64,000 nt of DNA from Variovorax terrae. Lineage in GTDB: Bacteria; Pseudomonadota; Gammaproteobacteria; Burkholderiales; Burkholderiaceae_C. Made by a program: the position numbers and the translations under genes. The DNA lies in the NCBI RefSeq assembly GCF_022809125.1, contig NZ_JALGBI010000001.1, positions 1,612,001-1,676,000 of the forward strand. Reading direction: 5' to 3'. Each line of letters starts with the position of its first letter. The stretch's first letter is position 1. A model generated the notes under the pieces. The model saw only the letters and a program-made list of their open reading frames with translations. It did no database searches and was not told the DNA's origin. Shown in pieces: positions 53,342 through 61,815 of this stretch.

Positions 53342-55504
53342 TCACAAGGAGGCCTGCACGGAAATGCGCAAGGTGCGCGGTGCGCCCGGATAGAGGTAGT
53401 AGTGGCCGAACTGCAGCGGGGCTTCGCGCCAGTAGCGCTTGTCGGTCAGGTTGTCGATCGCGAGGCGGAAGGTCAGGTCGGTGCCGCCGCTTTTCGTGCG
53501 CCAGGTGGCGCCCGCGTCCCAGCGGGTCCAGGCCGGCAGCATGATCGAATTGTCCTGCAGCACGGCGCGCGGGCCTTCGCGCGTGAGGCGCGTGTCGAGT
53601 TCGAGCGCGGGGATCGACGCCAGCCGGTAGGCCGCGCTGGCGCGCAGGGTGCTGCTGGGCACGTTCACCGGCTTCAGCCCGTTGAGCGTGGGGTCCAGCA
53701 TGCTGCCTTCGCGCCGGGCGTTGAGCAGCATGGCACCGGCGCCCAGGCGCCAGGGGCCCTGCGCATAGCTGACCTGGCCTTCGAGACCGCGGTGGCGCGC
53801 TTCGCCGTCGGTCTGGAAGTTCACGCCGTCGTCGGTGACGGCCGGGCGGCGGATCTCGAACAGCGCCAGGCCCCAGCCCAGGCGTTCGTTCCCGCCGCGG
53901 ATGCCGGCTTCCATCTGGCGGCTCTTCACGGCCGGCAGCGGCTGGCCCGCGTAGAGGTAGGTGGGCAGGTTGGGCGTCACGCGTGATTCCACGCCTTCTC
54001 CGGCGCTCACGTAGAGCACTTTATCGGCGATCTGGTAGGACAGGGCGAGCCAGGGCGTGGTGAAGGATTGGGCGTAGTCCACGGGCTGGCTGCCGTCAGT
54101 ACGCACGCTTGCGCGCTGCATCTGCGTGTGGCGCAGGCCGAGCCAGCCGCGCCACGCGTTCCAGCTGATGCTGTCGAACGCGAACAGCTCGGTGGAGCGC
54201 TCGTCGCGGTTGGTGTTCTGGCCGGTGAGCGCGGGCGAGGGCTGGGTGAACAGCGTGCCATTGATGTTGCCGATGCCGTCTTCGGTGCCCGGCGCGCTGC
54301 CCAGCGCATCGGTGCGGTTGTAGGCCTGCAGATTGTAGCGTTCGGTGACCGTGCTGCGCAGCAGGCCGAAGCTCAGGTCGTGCTTGAAGGCGCCGGTGCT
54401 CACGCTGCCCTGCAGCTGCAGCTTGGCTGCATTGAAGCGGCGCCGCTCGCCCTCGCTGCGGAAGTCATAGACATCGTAGGTGCCGTCGGAGCAGTAGCGG
54501 TCGTAGTTGCCTTCGGCGCTGCAGCCGTAGGGAAAGGCCTCGCGGTCGTCGGTCTTGAGCCGCTGCGTGCCCAACTGCGCCGACCAGCGCCAGTCGCGGC
54601 TCAGCGCCTGGTCGAAGCGCAGCGTGCCGGTGAGGGCGCCGAACACCACGGGCTGCGTCCAGGGCTGGTTGTTGAGGTTGATGCGCGGGTCGGGCACGGC
54701 CGGCAGCCGGTTGCCCAGCAGGCTGAACGCGGCCTGGCTGGGTTGCGATTTGCGCGACCACTCGAACTCGGCCTGCAGCACCGAATCCGGCGTCAGGCGC
54801 CAGTCGGTGGCCAGGCTCAGCAGGTCGCGCGAGCCGTTGGCCGAACGCAGCTCGGGCCGCAGCTCCTCATGCGCCACGTTGAAGCGGTAGCCGAAGCGCG
54901 CGTCCTGCCCGAAGCGCCCGCCCAGGTCGGCGGCGGTCAGCAGGCTGCCGCGCTCGCCGTACTCCAGGCGCACCACGCGCAGGTCGCGGTCGGTCGGGCG
55001 CTTGACCAGGTAGTTGACCAGCCCGCCCGGCGCGCTGGTGCCGGACTGGATGCCGCTGGTGCCCTTGAGCAGTTCGACGCGCTCCTTGTTGTCCAGCGGG
55101 ATCGAGGTTTCCGCGCTGATGGGCAGGCCTTCGCGCCGGTAGTTGTAGCGGTTGTCCAGCGTGAAGCCGCGGATCGTGAGGAAGTCCCAGTAGCCGGCCG
55201 AGTTGTAGCTGTCGGTGGTGGAGGGGTCGATGCGCGTCAGGTCCGACAGGTGGCGCACGCCGGCCGCCTGCATCTGTTCCTGGTCCACCACGGTGGTGGA
55301 CAGCGGAAGATCGCGCGCCGGCAGGTCGCCGAAGCCGCTCACGTCGGCCTGCGGGGCGGCGCTGCGCTCGCTGATGGTGACCGGCTTGAGCGCGCCCTGC
55401 GGCGGTGGCGCGGTCTGGGCCCAGCCCGTGGATGCTATGAAAAGTGTAGCTGCCAAAGACCGCTGCATGCGGACCTCCGGCCTGTTTTGTTTGGAATTTG
55501 CCAT
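53342..55504 (-). CDS. TonB-dependent outer-membrane receptor under TPP riboswitch control (thiamin-related uptake)
   Basis: A 720-residue receptor. GGAG precedes the ATG at 55504. A plug domain (PLSTTVVDQEQMQAAGVRHLSDL, TIRGFTLDNRYNYRREG, LLKGTSGIQSGTSAPGGLVNYLVKRP) is followed by a beta-barrel ending in LRISVQASL with the terminal aromatic/hydrophobic pattern. By motifs it resembles siderophore receptors, but the TPP riboswitch upstream and the thi genes beside it argue for thiamin or a precursor as ligand. Residues 2-24, including the signal peptide core, are encoded by a dispersed repeat. Confidence 0.9.
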   Translation of the reverse strand: MANSKQNRPEVRMQRSLAATLFIASTGWAQTAPPPQGALKPVTISERSAAPQADVSGFGDLPARDLPLSTTVVDQEQMQAAGVRHLSDLTRIDPSTTDSYNSAGYWDFLTIRGFTLDNRYNYRREGLPISAETSIPLDNKERVELLKGTSGIQSGTSAPGGLVNYLVKRPTDRDLRVVRLEYGERGSLLTAADLGGRFGQDARFGYRFNVAHEELRPELRSANGSRDLLSLATDWRLTPDSVLQAEFEWSRKSQPSQAAFSLLGNRLPAVPDPRINLNNQPWTQPVVFGALTGTLRFDQALSRDWRWSAQLGTQRLKTDDREAFPYGCSAEGNYDRYCSDGTYDVYDFRSEGERRRFNAAKLQLQGSVSTGAFKHDLSFGLLRSTVTERYNLQAYNRTDALGSAPGTEDGIGNINGTLFTQPSPALTGQNTNRDERSTELFAFDSISWNAWRGWLGLRHTQMQRASVRTDGSQPVDYAQSFTTPWLALSYQIADKVLYVSAGEGVESRVTPNLPTYLYAGQPLPAVKSRQMEAGIRGGNERLGWGLALFEIRRPAVTDDGVNFQTDGEARHRGLEGQVSYAQGPWRLGAGAMLLNARREGSMLDPTLNGLKPVNVPSSTLRASAAYRLASIPALELDTRLTREGPRAVLQDNSIMLPAWTRWDAGATWRTKSGGTDLTFRLAIDNLTDKRYWREAPLQFGHYYLYPGAPRTLRISVQASL
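55434..55499 (+). repeat. Dispersed 66-bp element, copy 12, forming the TonB receptor signal region
   Basis: On the strand opposite to the gene: head GCTATGAAAAGTGTAGC (55434-55450), then TGCCAAAGACCGCTG, GCGGACCTCCGGCC, GTTTTG and TTGGAATTT. It is exactly 66 bp, aligns with the nadE copy, and encodes nearly the whole signal region from residue 2 to 24. Confidence 0.85.
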
Positions 55505-55588
55505 AACGTTCTCCTTCAACGTCATAGCAGGTCGGCCTGCTGCGGACCGTGGTGCGGCCGCTTGAGAGCATCGGCCCGGTCCTGGAAC

Positions 55589-55685
55589 ATGCTTCCCTGC
55601 GCGAGGATTACCTCAGTCAGGTTCAAAGGGACTTTCTCAGTCGCCGCAGGTCCTTCCTCCCGGACCGCGGCAACACCCCTAGCGA
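55589..55685 (-). promoter_or_regulatory. TPP riboswitch upstream of the TonB receptor
   Basis: On the reverse strand: TAGGGGTG, a variable P3, then CTGAGA, CCCTTTGAACCTGA, and CGCGCAGGGAAGCA, the full THI-box order. It lies about 85 bases before the receptor start. High TPP should lower expression, probably by masking the GGAG of the receptor mRNA. Confidence 0.95.
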
Positions 55686-55747
55686 AGCCCCGCCGAAGCG
55701 GGACAGGGCGGATTCTAGCGGTTTGGTTCGCTGCCATAATGGCCGCT

Positions 55748-55836
55748 TGCTAGAGGTGTCCCGCGCCGCAGGGCGGCGGGACTGAGAAACACTCTTTGAA
55801 CCTGATCTGGGTCGTGCCAGCGTAGGGAAGCGTCAC
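55748..55836 (+). promoter_or_regulatory. TPP riboswitch upstream of thiMED
   Basis: GCTAGAGGTGTCCC, CTGAGAAACACTCTTTGAACCTGA split over P3/P2, then CCAGCGTAGGGAAGC. The conserved CTGAGA, AACCTGATCTGG and GGGAAGC blocks are all present. It ends about 60 bases before thiM and is divergent from the TonB riboswitch, 62 bp away. Confidence 0.95.
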
Positions 55837-55897
55837 AGGCTTTGCCGCCTTTCCCCGCCACGGTGCGCCCAGGTTCTTCCATCTGACAAGGACCGAC

Positions 55898-56731
55898 ATG
55901 GCCGCCACGCTTTCTTCCTCCGATCTCTGGGCCGACATCGCCGCCGTGCGCGAGCGCTCGCCGCTGGTGCACAGCATCACCAACCTCGTGGTGATCAACC
56001 TCAACGCCAACACGCTGCTGGCCGCCGGCGCCTCGCCCGTGATGGCACACGCGCACGAGGAGGTGGCCGACATGGTGGCCATCGCGCAGGCCCTGGTGGT
56101 CAACATCGGCACGCTCGATCCCTACTGGGTGCGCAGCATGGAACTGGCGCTGCAGGCCGCGGCGGCGCGCGGCCTGCCCACCGTGCTGGACCCGGTGGGC
56201 GCGGGCGCCACGCCCTACCGCAACCAGACGCTGGAGCGCCTGCTGGACGCGGCCGCGCCCACGGTGATCCGCGGCAACGGCTCCGAGATCATGAGCACGG
56301 CGGGCGCCGCAATCCGCACGCGCGGCGTCGACAGCAGCGCGGCCGCGGGCGATGCGCTGGGCGCGGCGCAGGCGCTGGTGCAGCGCACGGGCGGCGCCGT
56401 CTGCGTGAGCGGCGCCACCGACCACGTGCTCGATGCGCAGCGGCGCTGGAGCCGCCTGGCCAACGGCCACGCGTGGATGACCCGCATCACCGGCGTGGGC
56501 TGTTCGGCCACGGCGCTGGTGGGGGCCTTCTGCGCCGTGCAGCCCGATGCCTGGCGCGCCACCACGGCTGCGATGGCGCTGCTCGGCGTGGCCGGCGAGA
56601 TCGCGGCGGAGCAGACCCGGGCCGCCGGCCAGGGCGTGGGCAGCATGCAGGCGCGGCTGCTCGATGCGCTGCAGCTGATCGACCAGGCCACGTTCGAGCG
56701 GCGCCTGCGGCTCGAGGTGGCGTCGTGGTAG
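55898..56731 (+). CDS. thiM: Hydroxyethylthiazole kinase
   Basis: A 277-residue kinase: [36 protein letters not shown] is the ThiM N-terminal signature; [16 protein letters not shown] and the Cys-containing [15 protein letters not shown] loop carry substrate and ATP contacts. It salvages 4-methyl-5-hydroxyethylthiazole by phosphorylation. AAGGA precedes the ATG. First gene of the riboswitch-controlled thiM-thiE-thiD operon; the next start overlaps it by seven bases. Confidence 0.96.
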   Translation: MAATLSSSDLWADIAAVRERSPLVHSITNLVVINLNANTLLAAGASPVMAHAHEEVADMVAIAQALVVNIGTLDPYWVRSMELALQAAAARGLPTVLDPVGAGATPYRNQTLERLLDAAAPTVIRGNGSEIMSTAGAAIRTRGVDSSAAAGDALGAAQALVQRTGGAVCVSGATDHVLDAQRRWSRLANGHAWMTRITGVGCSATALVGAFCAVQPDAWRATTAAMALLGVAGEIAAEQTRAAGQGVGSMQARLLDALQLIDQATFERRLRLEVASW

Positions 56732-57393
56732 CCGCCCACCTGAAGCCCGATGGCGGGGCATTGCGCCGCCTGCTGCGGCTCTACCTCGTCACCGATTCGC
56801 AACTGACGCGCGGCCGCGCGCTGGCCGACGTGGTGGGCGCCGCCGTGCAGGGCGGCGTGAGCTGCGTGCAATTGCGCGAGAAGCAGCTCGGCACGCGCGA
56901 CTTCCTGGCGCAGGCGCTGGCGCTCAAGGCGCTGCTGGCGCCGCTGCGCATTCCGCTGGTGATCAACGACCGCATCGATGTGGCGCTGGCCTGCGATGCC
57001 GACGGCGTGCACCTGGGCCAGAGCGACATGCCGCCCGACGAGGCGCGCCGCCTGCTGCCGGCGCATGTCTTCATCGGCTGGTCGGTGGAGTCGTCCGCCG
57101 ACGTGGTGCGCAGCGCGCTGCTGCCGGTGGACTACCTCGGCGTGAGCCCGGTGTTCGCCACGCCTACCAAGACCGACACCGAGGCGCCCTGGGGCCTTGA
57201 CGGCCTGCGCCGGGTGCGCGCCCTGACCTCGCTGCCGCTGGTGGCGATCGGCGGAATCCATCCCGGCAACGCGGCCGAGGTGATGGCAGCCGGCGCCGAC
57301 GGCTTGGCCGTGGTCAGCGCATTGTGCGCGGCCGACGATCCGCGGGCCGCCGCGCGCGATTTCCTGCAACGCATGGAGGCCGGGCATGTTTGA
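56725..57393 (+). CDS. thiE: Thiamine-phosphate synthase
   Basis: A 222-residue TIM-barrel enzyme: [94 protein letters not shown] are the ThiE pyrophosphate- and substrate-binding segments in order. It joins HMP-PP and thiazole phosphate to thiamin phosphate. The start is taken as GTG at 56725, which overlaps thiM. Its stop overlaps thiD by eight bases. Confidence 0.95.
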   Translation: MVAAHLKPDGGALRRLLRLYLVTDSQLTRGRALADVVGAAVQGGVSCVQLREKQLGTRDFLAQALALKALLAPLRIPLVINDRIDVALACDADGVHLGQSDMPPDEARRLLPAHVFIGWSVESSADVVRSALLPVDYLGVSPVFATPTKTDTEAPWGLDGLRRVRALTSLPLVAIGGIHPGNAAEVMAAGADGLAVVSALCAADDPRAAARDFLQRMEAGHV

Positions 57394-58258
57394 ACATGAA
57401 TACCCGCGCGTCCTGTCGATCGCCGGCTCCGACAGCGGCGGCGGCGCCGGCATCCAGGCCGACCTCAAGACCTTCTCAGCGCTCGGCTGCTACGGCATGA
57501 CCGCCATCACCGCGCTCACCGCGCAGAACACGCGCGGCGTGCGCGGCATCCACGGCGTGCCGCCGGCCTTCCTCAAGGCGCAGCTGCAGGCCGTGATCGA
57601 GGACATCGGCGTACATGCGGTCAAGATCGGCATGCTGCATGCGCCCGAGATCGTGGACGTCGTGGCCTGGGCCATCGACGAATACCGGCTGCCCAACGTG
57701 GTGCTCGACCCGGTGATGGTCGCCACCAGCGGCGACCGGCTGATCGCGCAGGAGACGGTGCAGGGCCTGGTGCGCGAGCTGTTCCCGCGCGCCGTGGTGG
57801 TCACGCCCAATCTCGACGAGGCGGCGCTGCTGCTGGGCCGCGAGCTGCCCGGCGTCGAGGCGCTGGCGCCGGCGGCCGCCGATCTGCTCGCGCTGGGCGC
57901 CCGGGCCGTGCTGCTCAAGGGCGGGCACCTACCGGGCGAGGAGGTGGTGGATGTGCTGGCGCAGGCCGGGGACGGCGGGGCCGCTCCGGCGTTCGAGCGC
58001 CTGCACGCCCGGCGCATTGCCAGCGCCAACATCCATGGCACGGGTTGCACGCTGTCCTCGGCCATCGCCTGCGGGTTGGCCGTGGGGCTCGATCTGTCGC
58101 AGGCGGTGGCGCAGGCGCGCCGCTATGTGCTGCAGGCCCTGGCCAGCGGCGCCGGCGTGCGCACCGGGCAGGGCCATGGCCCGCTGAACCACGGCCATGC
58201 GCCCTTGCCTGCGCGGCTGCTGCCGCTGGCAGCACTCAGCCCGCGCGCGGACGCGTGA
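57386..58258 (+). CDS. thiD: Hydroxymethylpyrimidine/phosphomethylpyrimidine kinase
   Basis: A 290-residue kinase: VLSIAGSDSGGGAGIQADLKTFSALGCYGMTAITALTAQNT and the C-terminal anion hole NIHGTGCTLSSAIACGLA are the ThiD signatures. It phosphorylates HMP to HMP-PP for ThiE. The final 23 bases overlap the convergent cytX coding sequence. The C-terminal tail after GHGPLNHG is Pro/Leu/Ala rich and may be an extension. Confidence 0.96.
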   Translation: MFEHEYPRVLSIAGSDSGGGAGIQADLKTFSALGCYGMTAITALTAQNTRGVRGIHGVPPAFLKAQLQAVIEDIGVHAVKIGMLHAPEIVDVVAWAIDEYRLPNVVLDPVMVATSGDRLIAQETVQGLVRELFPRAVVVTPNLDEAALLLGRELPGVEALAPAAADLLALGARAVLLKGGHLPGEEVVDVLAQAGDGGAAPAFERLHARRIASANIHGTGCTLSSAIACGLAVGLDLSQAVAQARRYVLQALASGAGVRTGQGHGPLNHGHAPLPARLLPLAALSPRADA

Positions 58259-59537
58259 ACCAGGCCAGCGCGAAGCTGAACGCCAGCGAGGGCAGGGCGG
58301 AGCCGAGATCGGGCGCCACCAGCGGGCACAGGTGGTAGGCGGCGATGCCCGCAAACCAGATCAGGGTCGGCCCGCCATGGGCGCGCTGCGCGCGGGCCAG
58401 TAGCGCCACCGTGTCGGTGCCGAAGGCCAGCCGCCCCAGGATCACGCCGAACAGCGGCACGAACACCGAGCTCAGCAGCAGCAGGAAGGGCTCCAGGCTG
58501 TGCATGGGCAGCAGCAGCGCCAGCACCGTGCAGGCCAGCGCCATGCCCAGGCCCCAGCGGCGGATGCTCCAGCGCGGCGCCAGGCTGTGCGCCGACACGG
58601 CGCCCGAGTAGGCATCGCCGTAGGCGTTGTCGACCTCGTCGATCAGGATCAGCGACAGCGCCAGCAAGCCGCCCTGCGCCAGCAGCAGCGCGGTGACCAG
58701 GTCGGCGCTCGGCAGCACCAGCGCCACCAGCACGCCCAGCGCATAGCACCAGATGTTGGCCAGCGCGTAGCCGAACCAGGTGCCCCGCAGCGCCGAGCGG
58801 CCGCTCAGGCCATGGCGGGCATAGTCGGCCACCAGCGGCAGCCACGAGATCGGCATGGCGATCACCAGGTCCAGCGCCGGCAGCACGCCCAGGCCGCCGG
58901 TGCCGGGCCGCTGCCAGAGCGCGGCCCAGCCCTGCGCATGCGCCAGGGCGAGGAACTGCCAGCTCAGCCACAGCAGCGACAGCACCACCAGCGGCAGGGC
59001 CACGCGCGCGATCACGCGGCGCACCAGCCGCACCATGGAGCCGCTGATCAGCAGCACGATCAGCCCGCCCCACAGCAGCGTGGCCGCGTAAGGCCAGAAG
59101 CTCGCCGACAGGCCGCCGGTCTGCCGCCCGATGGCCACGGTGGCGTCGCGCATCACCACCAGCTCGAAGGTGCCCCAGCCCACCAGTTGCACGATGTTAA
59201 GCACGACGGGCAGCCGCGCGAAGCCGCTGCCGTAGACCGCATGCATCAGCCCGGCGCTGGCCAGCCCGCTGTCGCAGCCGAGCTTGGCAACCCAGCCCAG
59301 CAGGCCGGCGCCGATCACCGAGCCCGCCACGATGGCCAGCAGGGCCTCGCGCGTGCCAAGGCCGGGCATCAGGTAGGCGCCGACCTGCATCACCAGCAGG
59401 CCGACGCCGAGGCTGAACCATAGCGAGGCGTGGTCGTGCCAGCGGAAGGCGCGGTCGGCCCCGGCCACGGGCGTGAGGGCCTGGTTGCCGGGCGGCGCGG
59501 CGGCCGTGGCGGCCGAGGAAGAGGTGGTGTGTGCCAT
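58236..59537 (-). CDS. cytX: CytX-type hydroxymethylpyrimidine permease (NCS1 family)
   Basis: A 433-residue membrane protein with about twelve helices. WHDHASLWFSLGVGLLVMQVGAYLMPGLGTREALLAIV and PISWLPLVADYARHG follow the NCS1/CodB pattern. A TPP riboswitch lies in its leader and the HMP kinase gene adjoins, so HMP is the expected substrate, taken up across the inner membrane. The ATG at 59537 follows GGAG. A dyad (CGCCACC/GGTGGCG, 59594-59612) lies between the riboswitch and the start and may be its expression platform. Confidence 0.9.
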   Translation of the reverse strand: MAHTTSSSAATAAAPPGNQALTPVAGADRAFRWHDHASLWFSLGVGLLVMQVGAYLMPGLGTREALLAIVAGSVIGAGLLGWVAKLGCDSGLASAGLMHAVYGSGFARLPVVLNIVQLVGWGTFELVVMRDATVAIGRQTGGLSASFWPYAATLLWGGLIVLLISGSMVRLVRRVIARVALPLVVLSLLWLSWQFLALAHAQGWAALWQRPGTGGLGVLPALDLVIAMPISWLPLVADYARHGLSGRSALRGTWFGYALANIWCYALGVLVALVLPSADLVTALLLAQGGLLALSLILIDEVDNAYGDAYSGAVSAHSLAPRWSIRRWGLGMALACTVLALLLPMHSLEPFLLLLSSVFVPLFGVILGRLAFGTDTVALLARAQRAHGGPTLIWFAGIAAYHLCPLVAPDLGSALPSLAFSFALAWFTRPRAG

Positions 59538-59621
59538 CAATGTGCTCCAAGCAGATTGGCGGCAGGTGGGCGTGGCGTGGCGGAAGGCGTTGTCGCCACC
59601 CGGGAGGTGGCGCTGCCCTGC

Positions 59622-59711
59622 CATGCCTGCTTCCCTGCGCGAGGATGATCTCAATCAGGTTCAAAGGGACTCTCTCAGTCGCGCATTCCACACACGCGAC
59701 ACCCCTAGCGA
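59622..59711 (-). promoter_or_regulatory. TPP riboswitch upstream of cytX
   Basis: On the reverse strand: CTAGGGGTGTCGCG, GCGCGACTGAGAG, CCCTTTGAACCTGA, then CGCGCAGGGAAGCAGGC. All conserved THI-box blocks are present. The P2/P4 side is nearly identical to the TonB riboswitch, suggesting a copied regulatory unit. Confidence 0.95.
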
Positions 59712-59753
59712 TGCACCCTTGCGGGTACTGGGCGGATTATAGGGACACGGCGG

Positions 59754-60740
59754 CTACTCGGCCTTCACGTGCGCCGCCTTCACGATGGCGGCGTACTTGC
59801 CGATCTCCGAGCGGATCAGCGTGCCGAATTCGGCCGGGCTGTTGCCGGCGGGCTGCAAGCCCATCGAGACCAGCTTGTCCCGGGTCTCGGGCTGGGCCAG
59901 CATGCGCAGCAGCTCGGCATTGAGCTTGTCGACCACCGGCTTGGGCGTGTTGCGCGGCGCCACGATGCCGTACCAGGTGCCGTCCTCGAAGCCGGGCAGT
60001 CCCGCCTCGGCCAGCGTCGGCACCTCGGGCAGGGCGGCCACGCGCTGCAGGGACGACACGCCGAGCGCGCGCAGCTTGCCGCTCTTGACGAAGGGCACCA
60101 GCGTGACGAGGTTGTCGAACTGCGCATCGACCACGCCGCCCAGCAGGTCGGTGGTGGCCGGCGCGCTGCCCTTGTACGGGATGTGGCCCACGTCCACGCC
60201 CGCAGCCAGCCCGAAGTTCACGCCGCCCAGGTGCTGCGCCGTGCCGGTGCCGCCGTTGCCGATGGTGATCTTGCCCGGCGCGCGCTTGGCCAGCTCGATG
60301 AACTCGCGCGCGTTCTGCGCCGGCACCTTGGGGTTGACCACCAGCAGCAGCGGCGCCTTCACCAGCAGGGCCACGGGCTGGAAGTCGGTGGCCGAGTCGT
60401 AGTTGAGCTTGGGGTAGATCGACGGGTTTACCGCCATGAAGCCGGCCGCGGCCAGCGTCAGGGTGTAGCCGTCGGCCGGCGCCTTGGCCCCGGCTTCGGC
60501 GCCGATGTTGCCGCCCGCGCCCGGCCGGTTTTCCACGATGGCGCTCTGGCCCCAGGCGGTGGACAGGTGCTGCGCCACCATGCGGCCCAGCGTGTCGGAG
60601 GCGCCGCCGGGCGGGAACGGCACGATCACGCGCAGGCTCTTGGCGGGGTAGTCGGCCTGGGCCAGTGCCGGCGCCAGCAGGCTGGCCGTGCAGGCGAGCG
60701 CCGCGCCGAGGCGGCACACCAGGCTTGTGAATGTCTTCAT
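59754..60740 (-). CDS. Bug-family tripartite tricarboxylate transporter binding protein
   Basis: A 328-residue receptor with a signal peptide (LGAALACTASLLAPALAQA) and Bug motifs VIVPFPPGGASDTLGRM, IVENRPGAGGNIGAEAGAKAPADGYTL, VPTLAEAGLPGFE. It binds a small carboxylate-like ligand in the periplasm. AAGGAG lies before the ATG. It lies 30 bp after a second Bug gene, and behind an enolase-superfamily enzyme and a hydroxyacid dehydrogenase, all on one strand. No membrane subunits are encoded in the window. Confidence 0.92.
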   Translation of the reverse strand: MKTFTSLVCRLGAALACTASLLAPALAQADYPAKSLRVIVPFPPGGASDTLGRMVAQHLSTAWGQSAIVENRPGAGGNIGAEAGAKAPADGYTLTLAAAGFMAVNPSIYPKLNYDSATDFQPVALLVKAPLLLVVNPKVPAQNAREFIELAKRAPGKITIGNGGTGTAQHLGGVNFGLAAGVDVGHIPYKGSAPATTDLLGGVVDAQFDNLVTLVPFVKSGKLRALGVSSLQRVAALPEVPTLAEAGLPGFEDGTWYGIVAPRNTPKPVVDKLNAELLRMLAQPETRDKLVSMGLQPAGNSPAEFGTLIRSEIGKYAAIVKAAHVKAE

Positions 60741-60770
60741 GGGAATGGCTCCTTGTGGTGGTTGTAGGGC

Positions 60771-61763
60771 TCAGTCGAGCTTGGCGCCCGAGTCCTTGAC
60801 GACCTTGGCCCAGCGCGTGGTCTCGCTGCGCATGAAGCTGCCGAATTCGTCCGGCGAGCTGGGCATGGGCGTGACGCCCATCGAGGCCAGCTGGGCCTGG
60901 AACGCCGGCTCCTTCAGCGCGCGCAGCATCTCGGCGTTGAGCCGTGCGATCACGTCCTTCGGGGTGCCCCGGGGGGCGAGAAAGCCGAACCACACCGTCA
61001 TGTCGAAGCCCGGCAGCGCCTCGGAGATCGCGGGAATCTCCGGGGCCGCGGCGGAGCGCTTGAGGCTCGAGACGCCGAGCGCGCGCACCCGGCCGCCCTG
61101 GACCTGCGGCAGCACGGCGGGCATCTGGTCGAACAGCATGTTGACCTGACCGCCGATCAGGTCCTGCATGGCGGGGCCGCCGCCCTTGTAGGGCACATGC
61201 GTGATGTCGATGCCGGCGGCCGACTTCAGCATTTCGGCCGCCAGATGGCTGGAGGTGCCGTTGCCGTTGGAGGCGTAGTTGAGCTTGCCCGGGTGGGCCT
61301 TGGCGTAGGCGACCAGTTCCTTCACGTTGGCCGCGGGCACCGCGGGGTGCACCACCAGCAGGTTGGGCACGCCGGCGTACAGGCCCACCGGGGCCAGATC
61401 CTTCAGCGGGTCGAACGGCATCTTTGCGTACAGCGCGGGGTTGATGGCCAGGCCGATCGGGCCCATCAGGATCGTGTAGCCGTCGGGCTCGGCCTTGGCC
61501 ACCAGGTCCATGCCGACGTTGCCGCCCGCGCCGGGCCGGTTGTCGACGACGATGGTCTGCCCCAGTCCCTGGCCCATGCGCTCGGCCAGCAGGCGGGCCA
61601 GGATGGAGGTGGTGCCGCCTGCGGCGAACGGCACCACCAGCTTGATCGGCTTCGACGGGTAGGCGGCCTGCGCCTGCGCGCCGCCCGCGAGCAGGGCGAG
61701 CGAGGCGCCGCAGAGGCCAAGGGCCAGCCGCCGCGAAAGGGCGCGGGAACGAGGGAAGGTCAT
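60771..61763 (-). CDS. Bug-family tripartite tricarboxylate transporter binding protein
   Basis: A 330-residue receptor. The start at 61763 (MTFPRSRALSRRLALGLCGA) gives a signal peptide cleaved near GGAQA-Q. Bug motifs are LVVPFAAGGTTSILARL, IVVDNRPGAGGNVGMDLVAKAEPDGYTI and THVPYKGGGPAMQDLIGG. It is paralogous to, but clearly different from, the next gene; the pair may bind related ligands or serve signalling. It belongs to the same catabolic cluster. Confidence 0.92.
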   Translation of the reverse strand: MTFPRSRALSRRLALGLCGASLALLAGGAQAQAAYPSKPIKLVVPFAAGGTTSILARLLAERMGQGLGQTIVVDNRPGAGGNVGMDLVAKAEPDGYTILMGPIGLAINPALYAKMPFDPLKDLAPVGLYAGVPNLLVVHPAVPAANVKELVAYAKAHPGKLNYASNGNGTSSHLAAEMLKSAAGIDITHVPYKGGGPAMQDLIGGQVNMLFDQMPAVLPQVQGGRVRALGVSSLKRSAAAPEIPAISEALPGFDMTVWFGFLAPRGTPKDVIARLNAEMLRALKEPAFQAQLASMGVTPMPSSPDEFGSFMRSETTRWAKVVKDSGAKLD

Positions 61764-61815
61764 GGGTGTGTCTCCTGTGTTGGAATGGAAGGCAGTGAAG
61801 GGGGCGGGCCCCGCG

